Assembly (NCBI GenBank): GCA_937892095.1
Contig: CALAVC010000064.1
Coordinates: 1-25,127, forward strand
Length of the DNA: 25,127 nt
Origin: an uncultured Bacteroidales bacterium
GTDB lineage: Bacteria; Bacteroidota; Bacteroidia; Bacteroidales; Marinilabiliaceae
Reading direction: 5' to 3'
Shown: positions 1 through 7,775 of the stretch, piece by piece
Numbering within the stretch: the first letter of the stretch is position 1
Layout of the letters: every line of letters starts with the position of its first letter
Made by a program: the position numbers and the translations under genes
The notes under the pieces: generated by a model
The model's database searches: none
What the model saw: the letters and a program-made list of their open reading frames with translations, nothing else
Told to the model about the DNA's origin: nothing

Positions 1-23
1 CCCGTCCTTTCCGAAAGCGAGTG

Positions 24-54
24 CAAAGGTAGAGCACAAAAACTTAACTTGCAA
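24..54 (-). promoter_or_regulatory. Promoter-like element reading out of the left edge
   Basis: On the minus strand TACCTTTG (24-31) matches the Bacteroidetes -7 consensus TAnnTTTG. A TTG (52-54) lies 20 bases upstream of it, which fits the usual -33 spacing. It would drive a minus-strand gene beyond the left edge. The motif match is seen; promoter activity is inferred. Confidence 0.4.
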
Positions 55-133
55 GCATACTCACGAAAAAGTTTTGTTAAAGAGTGTTATGGGGCTGAGA
101 ATGAGGGTGATAGGAGTATAGATAAGTTGATGT

Positions 134-170
134 ACAAAATAAAAAGGTTGCCTTACAGAAAGCCAACCTT
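134..170 (-). terminator. Rho-independent terminator-like hairpin
   Basis: Read on the minus strand, AAGGTTG and CAACCTT form a stem interrupted by one mismatch and extended inward by CTT/AAG around a short loop. The run TTTTTATTTT follows directly. It lies about 27 bases past the stop of the small membrane-anchored gene at 197-643, where a terminator would be expected. An overlapping alternative hairpin, GCCAAC/GTTGGC (162-181), is also possible. Confidence 0.55.
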
Positions 171-196
171 CGATTGTTGGCAAGAATTATGGTCTA

Positions 197-643
197 TTAT
201 TCTTTCATTTTCGCTTCTTTTATGGTGCAAGACCAACGTTGATAATCGTCGGGGAGGGTTATCAAGACAGTGAATGGCCTTGTGTCGCTTGGAGAACAGT
301 CGATGGAAGACACTGCGTACTCTTGGCACTTTATGAGGACGTCGTTGCGCGAATAGAAACAGAGTTCTAATAGCATACTTTCGAGGGTATGAAATTCTGC
401 AGAATTTTGTACAGACCCACGAACGACGTATTCGTATTCTGAGAAGAGATTACTTTCTTTGAGTTTTAGCTCGCATTCCTTTAGGGATACATATTCCTTG
501 GCGAACATTTTTTCGTTGTAAGATTGACGCGATAGAGATTCTTGCGCTTCTTTGTAGGAGGATTCCAAATAGAAATTGATTAGAACAAAGATGAGAGAAC
601 CAGCAAGTAAGGTTATGCCAAGCCATTTGAATACTTTTTTCAT
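197..643 (-). CDS. Small membrane-anchored protein of unknown function
   Basis: The 148-residue product is not recognised. It opens with two lysines and a hydrophobic stretch (about residues 8-24) that reads as an uncleaved membrane anchor or signal sequence, so the rest probably lies in the periplasm. Residues 28-65 are rich in Glu, Lys and Gln and may form a short helix or coiled coil. The remainder is mixed, with five cysteines (residues 57, 93, 105, 115 and 139). It starts 48 bases after the stop of the broken secreted-protein gene upstream, so the two may share a transcript. A terminator-like hairpin follows. Coding is supported by a clear start, the N-terminal hydrophobic pattern and the lack of a better frame. 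No function can be assigned. Confidence 0.6.
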   Translation of the reverse strand: MKKVFKWLGITLLAGSLIFVLINFYLESSYKEAQESLSRQSYNEKMFAKEYVSLKECELKLKESNLFSEYEYVVRGSVQNSAEFHTLESMLLELCFYSRNDVLIKCQEYAVSSIDCSPSDTRPFTVLITLPDDYQRWSCTIKEAKMKE

Positions 644-667
644 TGGAGAAAAGATGATGATTGTTTA

Positions 668-695
668 GAATTAGGAATTAGGAATTAGGAATTAG
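668..695. repeat. Four tandem copies of GAATTAG
   Basis: Four perfect head-to-tail copies of the 7-mer GAATTAG lie between two minus-strand genes. The last copy contains the stop codon of the upstream broken gene. Related strings occur in other gaps of this window, at about 4798-4809 (CAATTAGGAATG) and about 6847-6861 (CTAATTT followed by CTAATTG), so this may be an intergenic microrepeat of the genome. Confidence 0.8.
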
Positions 696-1519
696 AAAAT
701 TTTATCTCGCATACGACGGAAATCTCGTTCGGTACGCTTTATGAGAGTTCCATCTTCGGAATAGCACATACGTTTTACCCAGTCGCCCTTAGAATCGTAG
801 TTGTAGATGTAGGAATACTTGACTGGATCGGCAATGTTGGGAATCGTAAAAGACTCTGTTTCGATAAAACCATGGCTATTGTAGGTTAGGACACGATGAG
901 AGATGGTATTATGCCATTGATGGTATTTTTTTCTTCAATGAGTCGCCCATTGCTGTCGTAAGAGAAATTGAAGACGAGATGATTGTCGGAATCGACAGTC
1001 ATGTCGGCATAAGTTACGAGACCTGCTTGATTGAGTTTGAATTTTACAGACAGCTTGTTTACATGATCTTCGACACCAGTCCAGAAACTATAGAATGTGC
1101 ACTGCGAAGTTTGGTAGTCCAGGATACAATACCCTGAAAAATTCCTATCGTTTTCTCTTTCGCAACCATAGTAGCTTTTGAGCTTCCCCTTCGAATCGTA
1201 GTCGAAAATGATGTAGGGACTAGGCACACCGGATCCATACCAATAGGCTTCGACTTTACCCTTTTGGTTGAAAGAAACGACAAAGTCTTGGTCTGGTATA
1301 CCGGACGTGTTTGAAGCAAGATAGGTGTATTCTCCACACCAATCTTTGTTAGGGTCTTTGAGTCCGAAGGAAAACTTGTCTGTTCGCACAAACCGAAGCA
1401 AACGCTCGCCCGAGTAGACATGCGCAATATCGGAAAGCGACTCGCCATCTGGGGTTAGCAAACTGAGCATGAGACATGACAGAAATCATGAGACACGACA
1501 AAAAGAGTAGTTTTTTCAT
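692..1519 (-). pseudogene. Broken gene for a secreted protein with YD-like repeats
   Basis: Translation starts at 1519 with a clear signal peptide (MKKLLFLSCLMISVMSHAQ). The sequence then continues in a second frame from about the GGGG run at 1451-1454, and returns to the first frame near GAGAGA at 898-903. Start and stop are in the same frame (828 bases, 275 codons plus stop), so the two shifts compensate: one extra base, then one lost base. The joined product has repeated motifs of the form YDSxGxL (FDYDSKGKLKS, FSYDSNGRLIEE, YNYDSKGDWVKR), which resemble YD/RHS-type beta repeats of secreted or surface proteins. As read, no full-length product can be made. Either the gene is decaying or two indel errors are present. 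The exact family is not recognised. Confidence 0.7.
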
Positions 1520-1829
1520 AATGTTTTGATTTGCGAGTAAACTTGGTAAATAAATGTTACATCCCCATTTCATTGTTAATAAATATTAATAAATAGAAAT
1601 TTACTTATCATACATATGTTTTCTGAACAATATGGGATCAAATAGAAAAAGTGGAATGCGTATACGTTCAAAGAGATGATGAGGATTGAGGATAGCAAAT
1701 GGGTTACGAGTTATGTTCCGATAGTGGCATATGCGTCCTGACAAGGGAAAGAAAACTTGAAAAAAATATTCTGATGTGCAGAAAGAACACACTGATGGAA
1801 CGTAATTTTGCATAACAAAAAGAAACACT
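1520..1829. other. Intergenic region between divergent genes
   Basis: These 310 AT-rich bases separate the minus-strand secreted-protein gene from hsdR. Apart from the promoter-like TAATTTTG near the right end I see no convincing gene. A 75-codon minus-strand frame covers most of it but has no recognisable features. Confidence 0.5.
1803..1810 (+). promoter_or_regulatory. Putative -7 element of the hsdR operon
   Basis: TAATTTTG matches the Bacteroidetes -7 consensus TAnnTTTG and ends 19 bases before the hsdR start codon, so the leader would be very short. I do not see a good -33 TTTG at the usual distance, so support is partial. Confidence 0.4.
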
Positions 1830-4790
1830 ATGATACAGAGCGAAGCACAACTAGAACAACAGTTCGTAGATAAATTGCAAGAGTTGAAATATATCTATAG
1901 GGACGACATACGCGATTTGAATTCTCTTGAAAAGAATTTTCGTGAGAAGTTCGAGCGGCTGAACTTCGTTTCTCTCTCTGATGATGAGTTCCGCAAGCTA
2001 TTGCAAGAGAATATTACATCGGATGTGTTCACAGCTTCAAAACACTTGCGTGAGAAACAGACCTTCGTACGCAATGATGGCACTACATTCGATTATAGTC
2101 TCGTCAACCTGCGTGATTGGTGCAAAAATGAGTATGAGGTTGTAAACCAACTAAGTATAAACACAGCCAATAGCCATCAACGGTATGATGTGATCATATT
2201 GGTAAACGGGCTTCCGCTTGTTCAGATAGAGCTCAAAAGACATAGCGTGTCGCCACTGAAGGCTGTGGAACAAATCGTGAGATATAAGCAGGATCGGGGC
2301 AACGGATATACGAACACGCTGATGTGCTTTATGCAGCTTTTTATTGTCAGCAATGGGGGCAGCGACACTATGTATTTTGCCAACAATAATGACGAGCATT
2401 TCCACTTTGACGCCACAAATGCCTATCTGCCAGTATATCATGCAGCCGACCGAGACAACCATAAGGTTGCACAGCTTTTCGACTTCGCAGACTTGATGTT
2501 GCAGAAGTGCTGTCTGGGCAAGCTCATCAGTCGCTATATGGTGATAGTGGAGACTGAGAAGAAAGTAGTTGTGATGCGCCCTTACCAGATATATGCGGTT
2601 GAAAGCATAGTTAATTGCGTATCGCAAGGCAATCAAAATGGTTTTATTTGGCATACGACGGGAAGTGGTAAGACGCTAACGAGCTTCAAGGCCTCAACAT
2701 TGCTGAAGGATAATAAAGACATTGAAAAGTGTGTGTTCGTGGTCGACAGAAAAGACCTCGACAAACAGACTCGCGAAGAGTTCAACAAATTTCAGGAGGG
2801 ATGCGTGGAGCAGAACGCCAACACTGCTGCTCTCGTTAGCCGATTAGAGAGCGACGACTATGCCGACAAAGTTATCGTCACCACCATACAGAAGTTGGGT
2901 ATTGCTCTCGAACAGTCGGACAAGAACAAATATTATAAGCGGCTTGAGCAGTTGAGAGACAAACGAGTTGTGTTTATCTTCGACGAGTGCCACCGCAGTC
3001 AGTTTGGCGAGAATCATAAAGCAATCAAGAATTTCTTTCCGAAAGCGCAGCTCTTTGGCTTTACTGGCACGCCCATTTTTGAAGAGAACAGCCACGTGGT
3101 GCGAGCCGACGGTAGGCAGGCCGAATATGTTACAACAAAAGACGTGTTCCAAGAGTGCTTGCACGAATACACCATCACGCATGCCATAAGCGACAACAAC
3201 GTGCTGCGATTTAAGGTGGAGCACTACGGCAACAAGACCTCTGACGGCGAAAACGACCCGACGCCACTGACCAAGAATCAGATTGTAAACCATATACTGG
3301 ACAACCACGACAAACTAACTGCACAACGGCGGTTCAACGCACTGCTTGCCGTACCATCGATCCCCGAGGCTATCCGCTACTACAATATTTTCAGGAAAGA
3401 ACAAGAAATGCGCACATTGGCAGACCCAGACTACGAGCGGCTAAACATAGCGGCTGTGTTTACTCCGCCCATGAGAAACAGTTCGGACGAGGACTTGCCG
3501 CAAGAGGAAGCCGACAACAAGGAAAAGCCGGAAGAAAACAAATCGGCTCTGCAAGAGATTATCGAAGGCTATAACACGCAATTTGGCACCAACTTCTCTG
3601 TAGACCTTTTCGAGGAGTACTACCGCGATGTTCAGCAGCGCATCAAAGACCAGAAGTATGCCAACAAAGACTATCCGCACGCAAAGAAACTTGATGTGGT
3701 GATTGTGGTGGAGATGATGCTGACGGGCTTCGACAGCAAGTTTCTCAATACGCTCTACGTGGCGAAAGACCTCAAATGGCACGGACTGATACAGGCATTC
3801 AGCCGCACCAACAGAATCCTCGACGGCACAAAGCCCTACGGCAACATTATCTGCTACTGCGACTTGGAGAAAGCTATGGATGATGCTATGGTGTTGTTCA
3901 GCGGTTTCGAGCGCGACAAGGGCAAAGAGTATTGGCTGGTTGAGCCAGTAGAGACGGTGGTAGAGAAGTACAAGGAGAAGATTTCGCAGTTGCAGACCGT
4001 TATGAACGGCATGGGCTTGGAGTGCAAGCCAGACGAGGTCGTAAACATTCCGCAGGGCGAGAATGCTTCTCAGTTTATAGACGCTTTCAAAGATGTGCAG
4101 CGACTGGCGCTCAAGCTCGACCAGTACGTAGATATGCCTAAGGAGCTGAAAACTGCTGTCGAAAACATAATGCCCGAAGATACGCTACAACAGTTCCGCA
4201 CAGCATATCTGGACCTCGCACGCCGCGCAAAGCTCGACAAAGGCAACAGAGGAGGCGAAATGCACGAGGACGACGAAATTGACTTTGAACTATCGCTATT
4301 CAGCTCGGCACTTGTCGATTACGACTACATAATGCGCTTGCTTGCCAAGTATACCGACACGCACACCGAGAAGGTGAAGATTACGAAAGAGCAACTGCTT
4401 GAAATCTTGTCGAGCAGCGTGGACCTTATGAACGAGCGAGACTACTTGAAAGCCTTTATAGAAGAGGAGCTTGAGAAGGGCAGCGGAATGAGCGAAAAGG
4501 AAATCCGCGAGCGATATAGGGCATTTAAAGACGAGCGTTTCAACCGACAGATTGCAGCCATTGCCGAGGAGCTGGGCATAGACGCCACGGCACTTGAAGG
4601 CTTGGTGGGCGAGACAGTTAAGCTGCGCCGCATTGACGAGGATTCACTGCGCGAGCTGTTGAGCCATATCGATGGGTGGAAACAGCGCAAGGCGGCTAAG
4701 GAGTCGCTGCTCGTGCGCCTCGCGCCAATATTCACATTGCTTACTGGCGGAAACACCATTGAGGGGCTAAGCGCTTACGTAAAAGAATGA
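1830..4790 (+). CDS. hsdR: Type I restriction enzyme, R (motor/nuclease) subunit
   Basis: HsdR translocates DNA with ATP and cuts it when the type I complex meets unmodified target sites. The 986-residue protein is of normal family length. The N-terminal HSDR_N nuclease domain shows the PD-(D/E)XK residues D120, E134 and K136, followed by a QxxxY motif (Q148-Y152). The SF2 helicase core has Walker A TTGSGKT (276-282), the DECH box (385-388), FTGTP (411-415), TGFDS (632-636) and QAFSRTNR (655-662). The C-terminal part is helical and charged, as expected for contact with the methyltransferase core. It is the first gene of the operon. Its 3' end (IEGLSAYVKE) has a diverged partner at 4988-5020, evidence of past recombination. 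All key residues appear intact. Confidence 0.95.
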   Translation: MIQSEAQLEQQFVDKLQELKYIYRDDIRDLNSLEKNFREKFERLNFVSLSDDEFRKLLQENITSDVFTASKHLREKQTFVRNDGTTFDYSLVNLRDWCKNEYEVVNQLSINTANSHQRYDVIILVNGLPLVQIELKRHSVSPLKAVEQIVRYKQDRGNGYTNTLMCFMQLFIVSNGGSDTMYFANNNDEHFHFDATNAYLPVYHAADRDNHKVAQLFDFADLMLQKCCLGKLISRYMVIVETEKKVVVMRPYQIYAVESIVNCVSQGNQNGFIWHTTGSGKTLTSFKASTLLKDNKDIEKCVFVVDRKDLDKQTREEFNKFQEGCVEQNANTAALVSRLESDDYADKVIVTTIQKLGIALEQSDKNKYYKRLEQLRDKRVVFIFDECHRSQFGENHKAIKNFFPKAQLFGFTGTPIFEENSHVVRADGRQAEYVTTKDVFQECLHEYTITHAISDNNVLRFKVEHYGNKTSDGENDPTPLTKNQIVNHILDNHDKLTAQRRFNALLAVPSIPEAIRYYNIFRKEQEMRTLADPDYERLNIAAVFTPPMRNSSDEDLPQEEADNKEKPEENKSALQEIIEGYNTQFGTNFSVDLFEEYYRDVQQRIKDQKYANKDYPHAKKLDVVIVVEMMLTGFDSKFLNTLYVAKDLKWHGLIQAFSRTNRILDGTKPYGNIICYCDLEKAMDDAMVLFSGFERDKGKEYWLVEPVETVVEKYKEKISQLQTVMNGMGLECKPDEVVNIPQGENASQFIDAFKDVQRLALKLDQYVDMPKELKTAVENIMPEDTLQQFRTAYLDLARRAKLDKGNRGGEMHEDDEIDFELSLFSSALVDYDYIMRLLAKYTDTHTEKVKITKEQLLEILSSSVDLMNERDYLKAFIEEELEKGSGMSEKEIRERYRAFKDERFNRQIAAIAEELGIDATALEGLVGETVKLRRIDEDSLRELLSHIDGWKQRKAAKESLLVRLAPIFTLLTGGNTIEGLSAYVKE

Positions 4791-4792
4791 GG

Positions 4793-4919
4793 AATTTGCA
4801 ATTAGGAATGATTTTGCCACAAGTTGTGGGGCAATTGTTTTCCGTAGGCAACAACATTGTGCATATATCATTAACAGATAAATAGAGCACGACATGAATA
4901 ACAACAATATGAATACACC
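4793..4919 (+). repeat. 127-bp direct repeat, copy 1 (hsdS leader)
   Basis: This stretch matches 6092-6218 at 126 of 127 positions; the only difference is T4803 against G6102. It covers the leader before hsdS and the first hsdS codons. It contains a hairpin-like segment (TTGCCACAA/TTGTGG near 4814-4834). The two copies lie 1299 bp apart and flank the DUF1016 gene, so homologous recombination between them could delete that gene. Confidence 0.93.
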
Positions 4920-5013
4920 AAGGCTGCGATTTCCTGAGTTCTCTGGTGAGTGGGAAGAGAAGATGTTGGGAGAAGTTTGCAAACGCAATAGGGGGACTGA
5001 ATGCGTATGTTAG
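4894..5013 (+). pseudogene. hsdS: 5' fragment of a specificity-subunit gene
   Basis: The first 39 codons match the start of the hsdS gene at 6193: the same MNNNNMNTP opening, then RLRFPEFSGEWEEK against KLRFPGFTGDWEAP. The frame stops at 5013, so at most a 39-residue stub is made. After the shared opening the sequence differs from the downstream copy, so this is the beginning of a different hsdS allele, not a simple duplicate. Its last codons run into sequence that matches the 3' end of an hsdR gene in another frame, so the rest of the gene was lost at a recombination junction. Confidence 0.8.
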
Positions 5014-5020
5014 AGAATAA
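4988..5020 (+). pseudogene. 3' remnant of a second hsdR gene
   Basis: In one frame this stretch reads IGGLNAYVRE followed by TAA. The true hsdR gene ends IEGLSAYVKE and TGA, so seven of ten residues agree, with conservative changes at two of the other three. The DNA differs at synonymous sites, so it comes from another hsdR allele and not from a recent copy. It sits directly after the hsdS 5' fragment and 21 bases before the DUF1016 gene, suggesting that the DUF1016 gene arrived together with the tail of a foreign hsdR. The stretch is short, so chance similarity is not fully excluded. Confidence 0.6.
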
Positions 5021-5041
5021 ACAATAAGTGAGCTAAAGGAT

Positions 5042-6103
5042 ATGAAAGATAAAACAACTGCAGTTGCAGACACCGATAACAAAACGGGCATGAACGATGA
5101 ACTGTTTGCAGCCATAGCTGGTCTAATACAGCAAAGTCGGAATAGTATTGCTGTGCAAGCCAATACCACGCTGTTGGTTACCTACTGGAACATTGGCAAA
5201 CTGATTGTCGAAAACGAACAGCATAATAACTTGCGCGCTGAATATGGGAAAAAAGTACTGCAAGGGCTTGGGAAAAAGCTGTCGAAGAAATTTGGAAAGG
5301 GTTTCTCACGTCCAAATCTGCACTGGATGAGGTTGTTATACGTCAAATATCCAAATTGTCAGACACTGTCTAACAAATTAAGCTGGAGCCACTATTGCGA
5401 GTTGCTCACCATAAGCGACGACAGCAAGCGATCTTTCTACGAGAGGGAATGCGAAAATGCAAGATGGTCGTTCCGCGAGCTGAAGCGACAAATAGACAGT
5501 TCGTTGTTTGAGCGGCTGCTACTCTCTGATGGGCAGGCAAACAAAGAAAAAGTCTTGCAGCTTGCACAAAAAGGAATAGAGATGCAACAACCATCTGACA
5601 TCATGAGAGATCCGTACGTGTTCGAGTTCCTCGGTATACCCGAAAACAAACCTGTTTTGGAAAGTGAGTTGGAACGAATGCTTGTGCGCGGAATCGAGGA
5701 CTTTATGCTCGAATTGGGCAGAGGGTTCATGTTTGTGGGCACGCAACAGCGAGTAACTATTGCCAACACTCACTACTATGTCGACATGGTTTTCTACAAC
5801 AAACTGCTCAAAGCCTACGTCTTGATAGAGTTGAAGCGCACAAAACTTACCCCCGAAGCCGTTGGGCAACTGAACGCCTACCTCAACTATTACCAGACCG
5901 AGGTGAACGACGAGGGCGACAACCCACCTATCGGCATCATCTTATGCACTGACAAAGACGAGCTCACTGCCGAATATGCGTTGGGAGGGCTCTCTAATCA
6001 GATTTTTGCGTCGCAATACACTTTCTGCCTACCAAAAAAAGAACAACTTGTTGCACAAGTTTTACGACTTATAAATGACAATGAACAAGAAAATTTGCAA
6101 TGA
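5042..6103 (+). CDS. DUF1016/YhcG-family PD-(D/E)XK nuclease-like protein
   Basis: This 353-residue protein has the two-part layout of the DUF1016 (YhcG) family. The N-terminal helical domain carries YWNIGKLIVENEQ (48-60). The C-terminal nuclease fold carries YVDMVFYN (246-253), LIELKR (261-266) and GQLNAYLNYY (275-284). D248, E263, K265 and Q276 fit the PD-(D/E)XK active site. Such proteins are often found inside type I restriction loci; their substrate is not established. Here the gene lies between the hsdS fragment and the half-length hsdS, flanked by the 127-bp direct repeat, and its last codons lie inside repeat copy 2. It therefore behaves like a removable insert. An in-frame ATG at codon 17 is an alternative start. 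Confidence 0.88.
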   Translation: MKDKTTAVADTDNKTGMNDELFAAIAGLIQQSRNSIAVQANTTLLVTYWNIGKLIVENEQHNNLRAEYGKKVLQGLGKKLSKKFGKGFSRPNLHWMRLLYVKYPNCQTLSNKLSWSHYCELLTISDDSKRSFYERECENARWSFRELKRQIDSSLFERLLLSDGQANKEKVLQLAQKGIEMQQPSDIMRDPYVFEFLGIPENKPVLESELERMLVRGIEDFMLELGRGFMFVGTQQRVTIANTHYYVDMVFYNKLLKAYVLIELKRTKLTPEAVGQLNAYLNYYQTEVNDEGDNPPIGIILCTDKDELTAEYALGGLSNQIFASQYTFCLPKKEQLVAQVLRLINDNEQENLQ

Positions 6104-6218
6104 GGAATGATTTTGCCACAAGTTGTGGGGCAATTGTTTTCCGTAGGCAACAACATTGTGCATATATCATTAACAGATAAATAGAGCACGACATGAATAA
6201 CAACAATATGAATACACC
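6092..6218 (+). repeat. 127-bp direct repeat, copy 2 (hsdS leader)
   Basis: This is the partner of 4793-4919 with one mismatch. The differing G6102 forms the TGA stop of the DUF1016 gene. The copy leads into the start codon of the intact-looking hsdS at 6193, so both hsdS starts have the same upstream sequence. Confidence 0.93.
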
Positions 6219-6828
6219 CAAACTCCGCTTCCCTGGTTTCACTGGAGATTGGGAGGCTCCTTCTATTGAATCTGTATTTGAAATTAGGAATGGTTATACA
6301 CCTTCAAAACGGATACCAGAATATTGGATTAATGGAACAATTCCTTGGTTCCGAATGGAAGATATCCGTGAAAATGGCGGTATACTTTCTGATGCTATTC
6401 AGCACATAACGCCACAAGCAGTTAAAGGTGGGGGACTATTCAAGAAAAATTCAATCATCCTTGCCACTACTGCGACTATTGGCGTTCACGCAATGATAAT
6501 TGCTGATTCGCTTGCGAATCAGCGATTTACGAATTTTTCAATTCGTAAATCGCTGTCCGCAACCTACTGTCCGGAATTTGTTTACTACTCATTCTATCTC
6601 ATAGATGAATGGTGTAAGCATAATACCAATGCTGGTGGATTACTCTCTGTCAACATGCCAGCCTTACGAAAGTTGAATTTTATGACACCCTCACTTGCAG
6701 AACAACAGAAGATAACCTCCTGTCTGTCAAGTTTAGATTGTCTCATTAGTTCTGAGCAATCAAAACTGGATGTATTGAAAGATCACAAGAAAGGTCTTAT
6801 GCAGCAAATGTTTCCGACAGGGAAATAG
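6193..6828 (+). CDS. hsdS: Half-length type I specificity subunit
   Basis: HsdS recognises the DNA target and scaffolds the methyltransferase. A usual HsdS has two target-recognition domains and two conserved helical spacers in about 400 residues. This one has 211: one recognition domain (about 22-165) with the family pattern IPWFRMEDIRENGG, LATTATIGVHA and LANQRFTNFSI, then one spacer (about 168-209) ending LKDHKKGLMQQMFP. It starts and ends like a complete half unit. It may act as a homodimer recognising a symmetric target, as known for some half-length S subunits, or be the product of an internal deletion. A second ATG at codon 6 is possible. The coding sequence holds two adjoining perfect inverted repeats. 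Confidence 0.88.
   Translation: MNNNNMNTPKLRFPGFTGDWEAPSIESVFEIRNGYTPSKRIPEYWINGTIPWFRMEDIRENGGILSDAIQHITPQAVKGGGLFKKNSIILATTATIGVHAMIIADSLANQRFTNFSIRKSLSATYCPEFVYYSFYLIDEWCKHNTNAGGLLSVNMPALRKLNFMTPSLAEQQKITSCLSSLDCLISSEQSKLDVLKDHKKGLMQQMFPTGK
6502..6555 (+). repeat. Two nested perfect inverted repeats inside hsdS
   Basis: The first has 10-base arms (GCTGATTCGC at 6502-6511, GCGAATCAGC at 6514-6523) with a TT loop. The second has 16-base arms (6520-6535 and 6540-6555) with a TTTC loop. They share CAGC at 6520-6523, so only one can fold fully at a time. All arms are perfect. They lie in the recognition domain, over residues ADSLANQRFTNFSIRKSLS. Confidence 0.9.
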
Positions 6829-6865
6829 CAGTTTCACATTATCAATCTCTAATTTCTAATTGATT

Positions 6866-7732
6866 ATGTCCAAACAGTCCATACGCTTCTACAACGACCA
6901 CGAAGTGCGAGCCATTTGGAGCGACGCCGAGAGCAAATGGTATTTCTCTATCGTCGATATAGTGTCCGCCATCACCGAGAGCCCGCGCCCACGTGTCTAT
7001 TGGGGCACAATGAAGAACAGGCAGAAAGAGCGGTTTGCTCAGTTATATTCAAAATGTATACAACTGAAACTGACATCTGCCGACGGCAAGCGATATGCCA
7101 CCGACTGCTTTGCACAAGAAGACATTGCAGAGGTGGTAAAGACCATTCCGAGCAAAAACACCACAGCGTTTCTCGACTGGTTTACATACAGCGACAACAC
7201 CATAGACGGACAGAGCCGAAAGAAGGCATACACATTCTGGGAAAGCAACTTGATAGCCGACGAAGAAGTGGGCACGGTTAAGGCTCTGCAGAAGATTCAC
7301 GCCTACCTTTTTGGCGGTTTGTACGACTTTGCTGGCAAAATCAGACAAGTGAACATTGCCAAAGGCGGCTTCCAGTTTGCCATGGCGCAATACCTGTCGC
7401 AGACGCTTGCACAGATAGAGCAGATGCCAGAAAATACTTTCGACGAGATTGTGGATAAATATGTGGAGATGAATATTGCCCATCCTTTTCGCGAAGGCAA
7501 CGGACGCAGCACCCGCATCTGGCTCGACCTCATATTCAAAAAACGCCTCAGCCGTTGCATCGATTGGAGCCGCATACCCAAGAAAGACTATCTCGACGCC
7601 ATGGTGCGCAGTGCAGTGGACGCTTCGGCTATACGCGAGTTGCTTCATGGAGCACTAACAGACAAGACGGACGACCGCGAACTCTTCATGAAGGGCATCG
7701 ACTATTCTTATTATTACGAACAGAACGACTAA
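6866..7732 (+). CDS. fic: BRO-N/Fic fusion protein (AMP-transferase type)
   Basis: Fic proteins usually transfer AMP from ATP to a target protein. The 288-residue product has two parts. Residues 8-105 look like a BRO-N antirepressor-type domain (WYFSIVDIVSAI, then TDCFAQEDIAEVVKTIPS). Residues 122-288 form the Fic domain with a complete catalytic motif HPFREGNGR (206-214), H206 being the catalytic base. The C-terminus carries SYYYEQ (281-286), close to the class III inhibitory motif (S/T)xxxE(G/N), so the toxin may be self-inhibited. I start at ATG 6866; a TTG six bases earlier is less likely. It lies in the restriction operon 37 bases after hsdS. No separate antitoxin gene is adjacent. The Fic call is firm, the BRO-N call somewhat less so. 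Confidence 0.88.
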   Translation: MSKQSIRFYNDHEVRAIWSDAESKWYFSIVDIVSAITESPRPRVYWGTMKNRQKERFAQLYSKCIQLKLTSADGKRYATDCFAQEDIAEVVKTIPSKNTTAFLDWFTYSDNTIDGQSRKKAYTFWESNLIADEEVGTVKALQKIHAYLFGGLYDFAGKIRQVNIAKGGFQFAMAQYLSQTLAQIEQMPENTFDEIVDKYVEMNIAHPFREGNGRSTRIWLDLIFKKRLSRCIDWSRIPKKDYLDAMVRSAVDASAIRELLHGALTDKTDDRELFMKGIDYSYYYEQND

Positions 7733-7775
7733 TGAGATTGTGTTTGTAGATGGTTTATGGCAGTTGAAGAAAAAT

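Noticed and set aside
49..273. 74-codon plus-strand frame at the left edge
   Set aside because: It has no recognisable features and overlaps both the terminator-like hairpin and the end of the minus-strand gene.
1601..1828. 75-codon minus-strand frame upstream of hsdR
   Set aside because: Its composition looks random, it covers the hsdR promoter-like element, and there is no signal peptide or motif.
4790..6192. Insertion sequence around the DUF1016 gene
   Set aside because: There is no transposase, no terminal inverted repeats and no target-site duplication; the flanks are a long direct repeat of hsdS leader, which points to homologous recombination.
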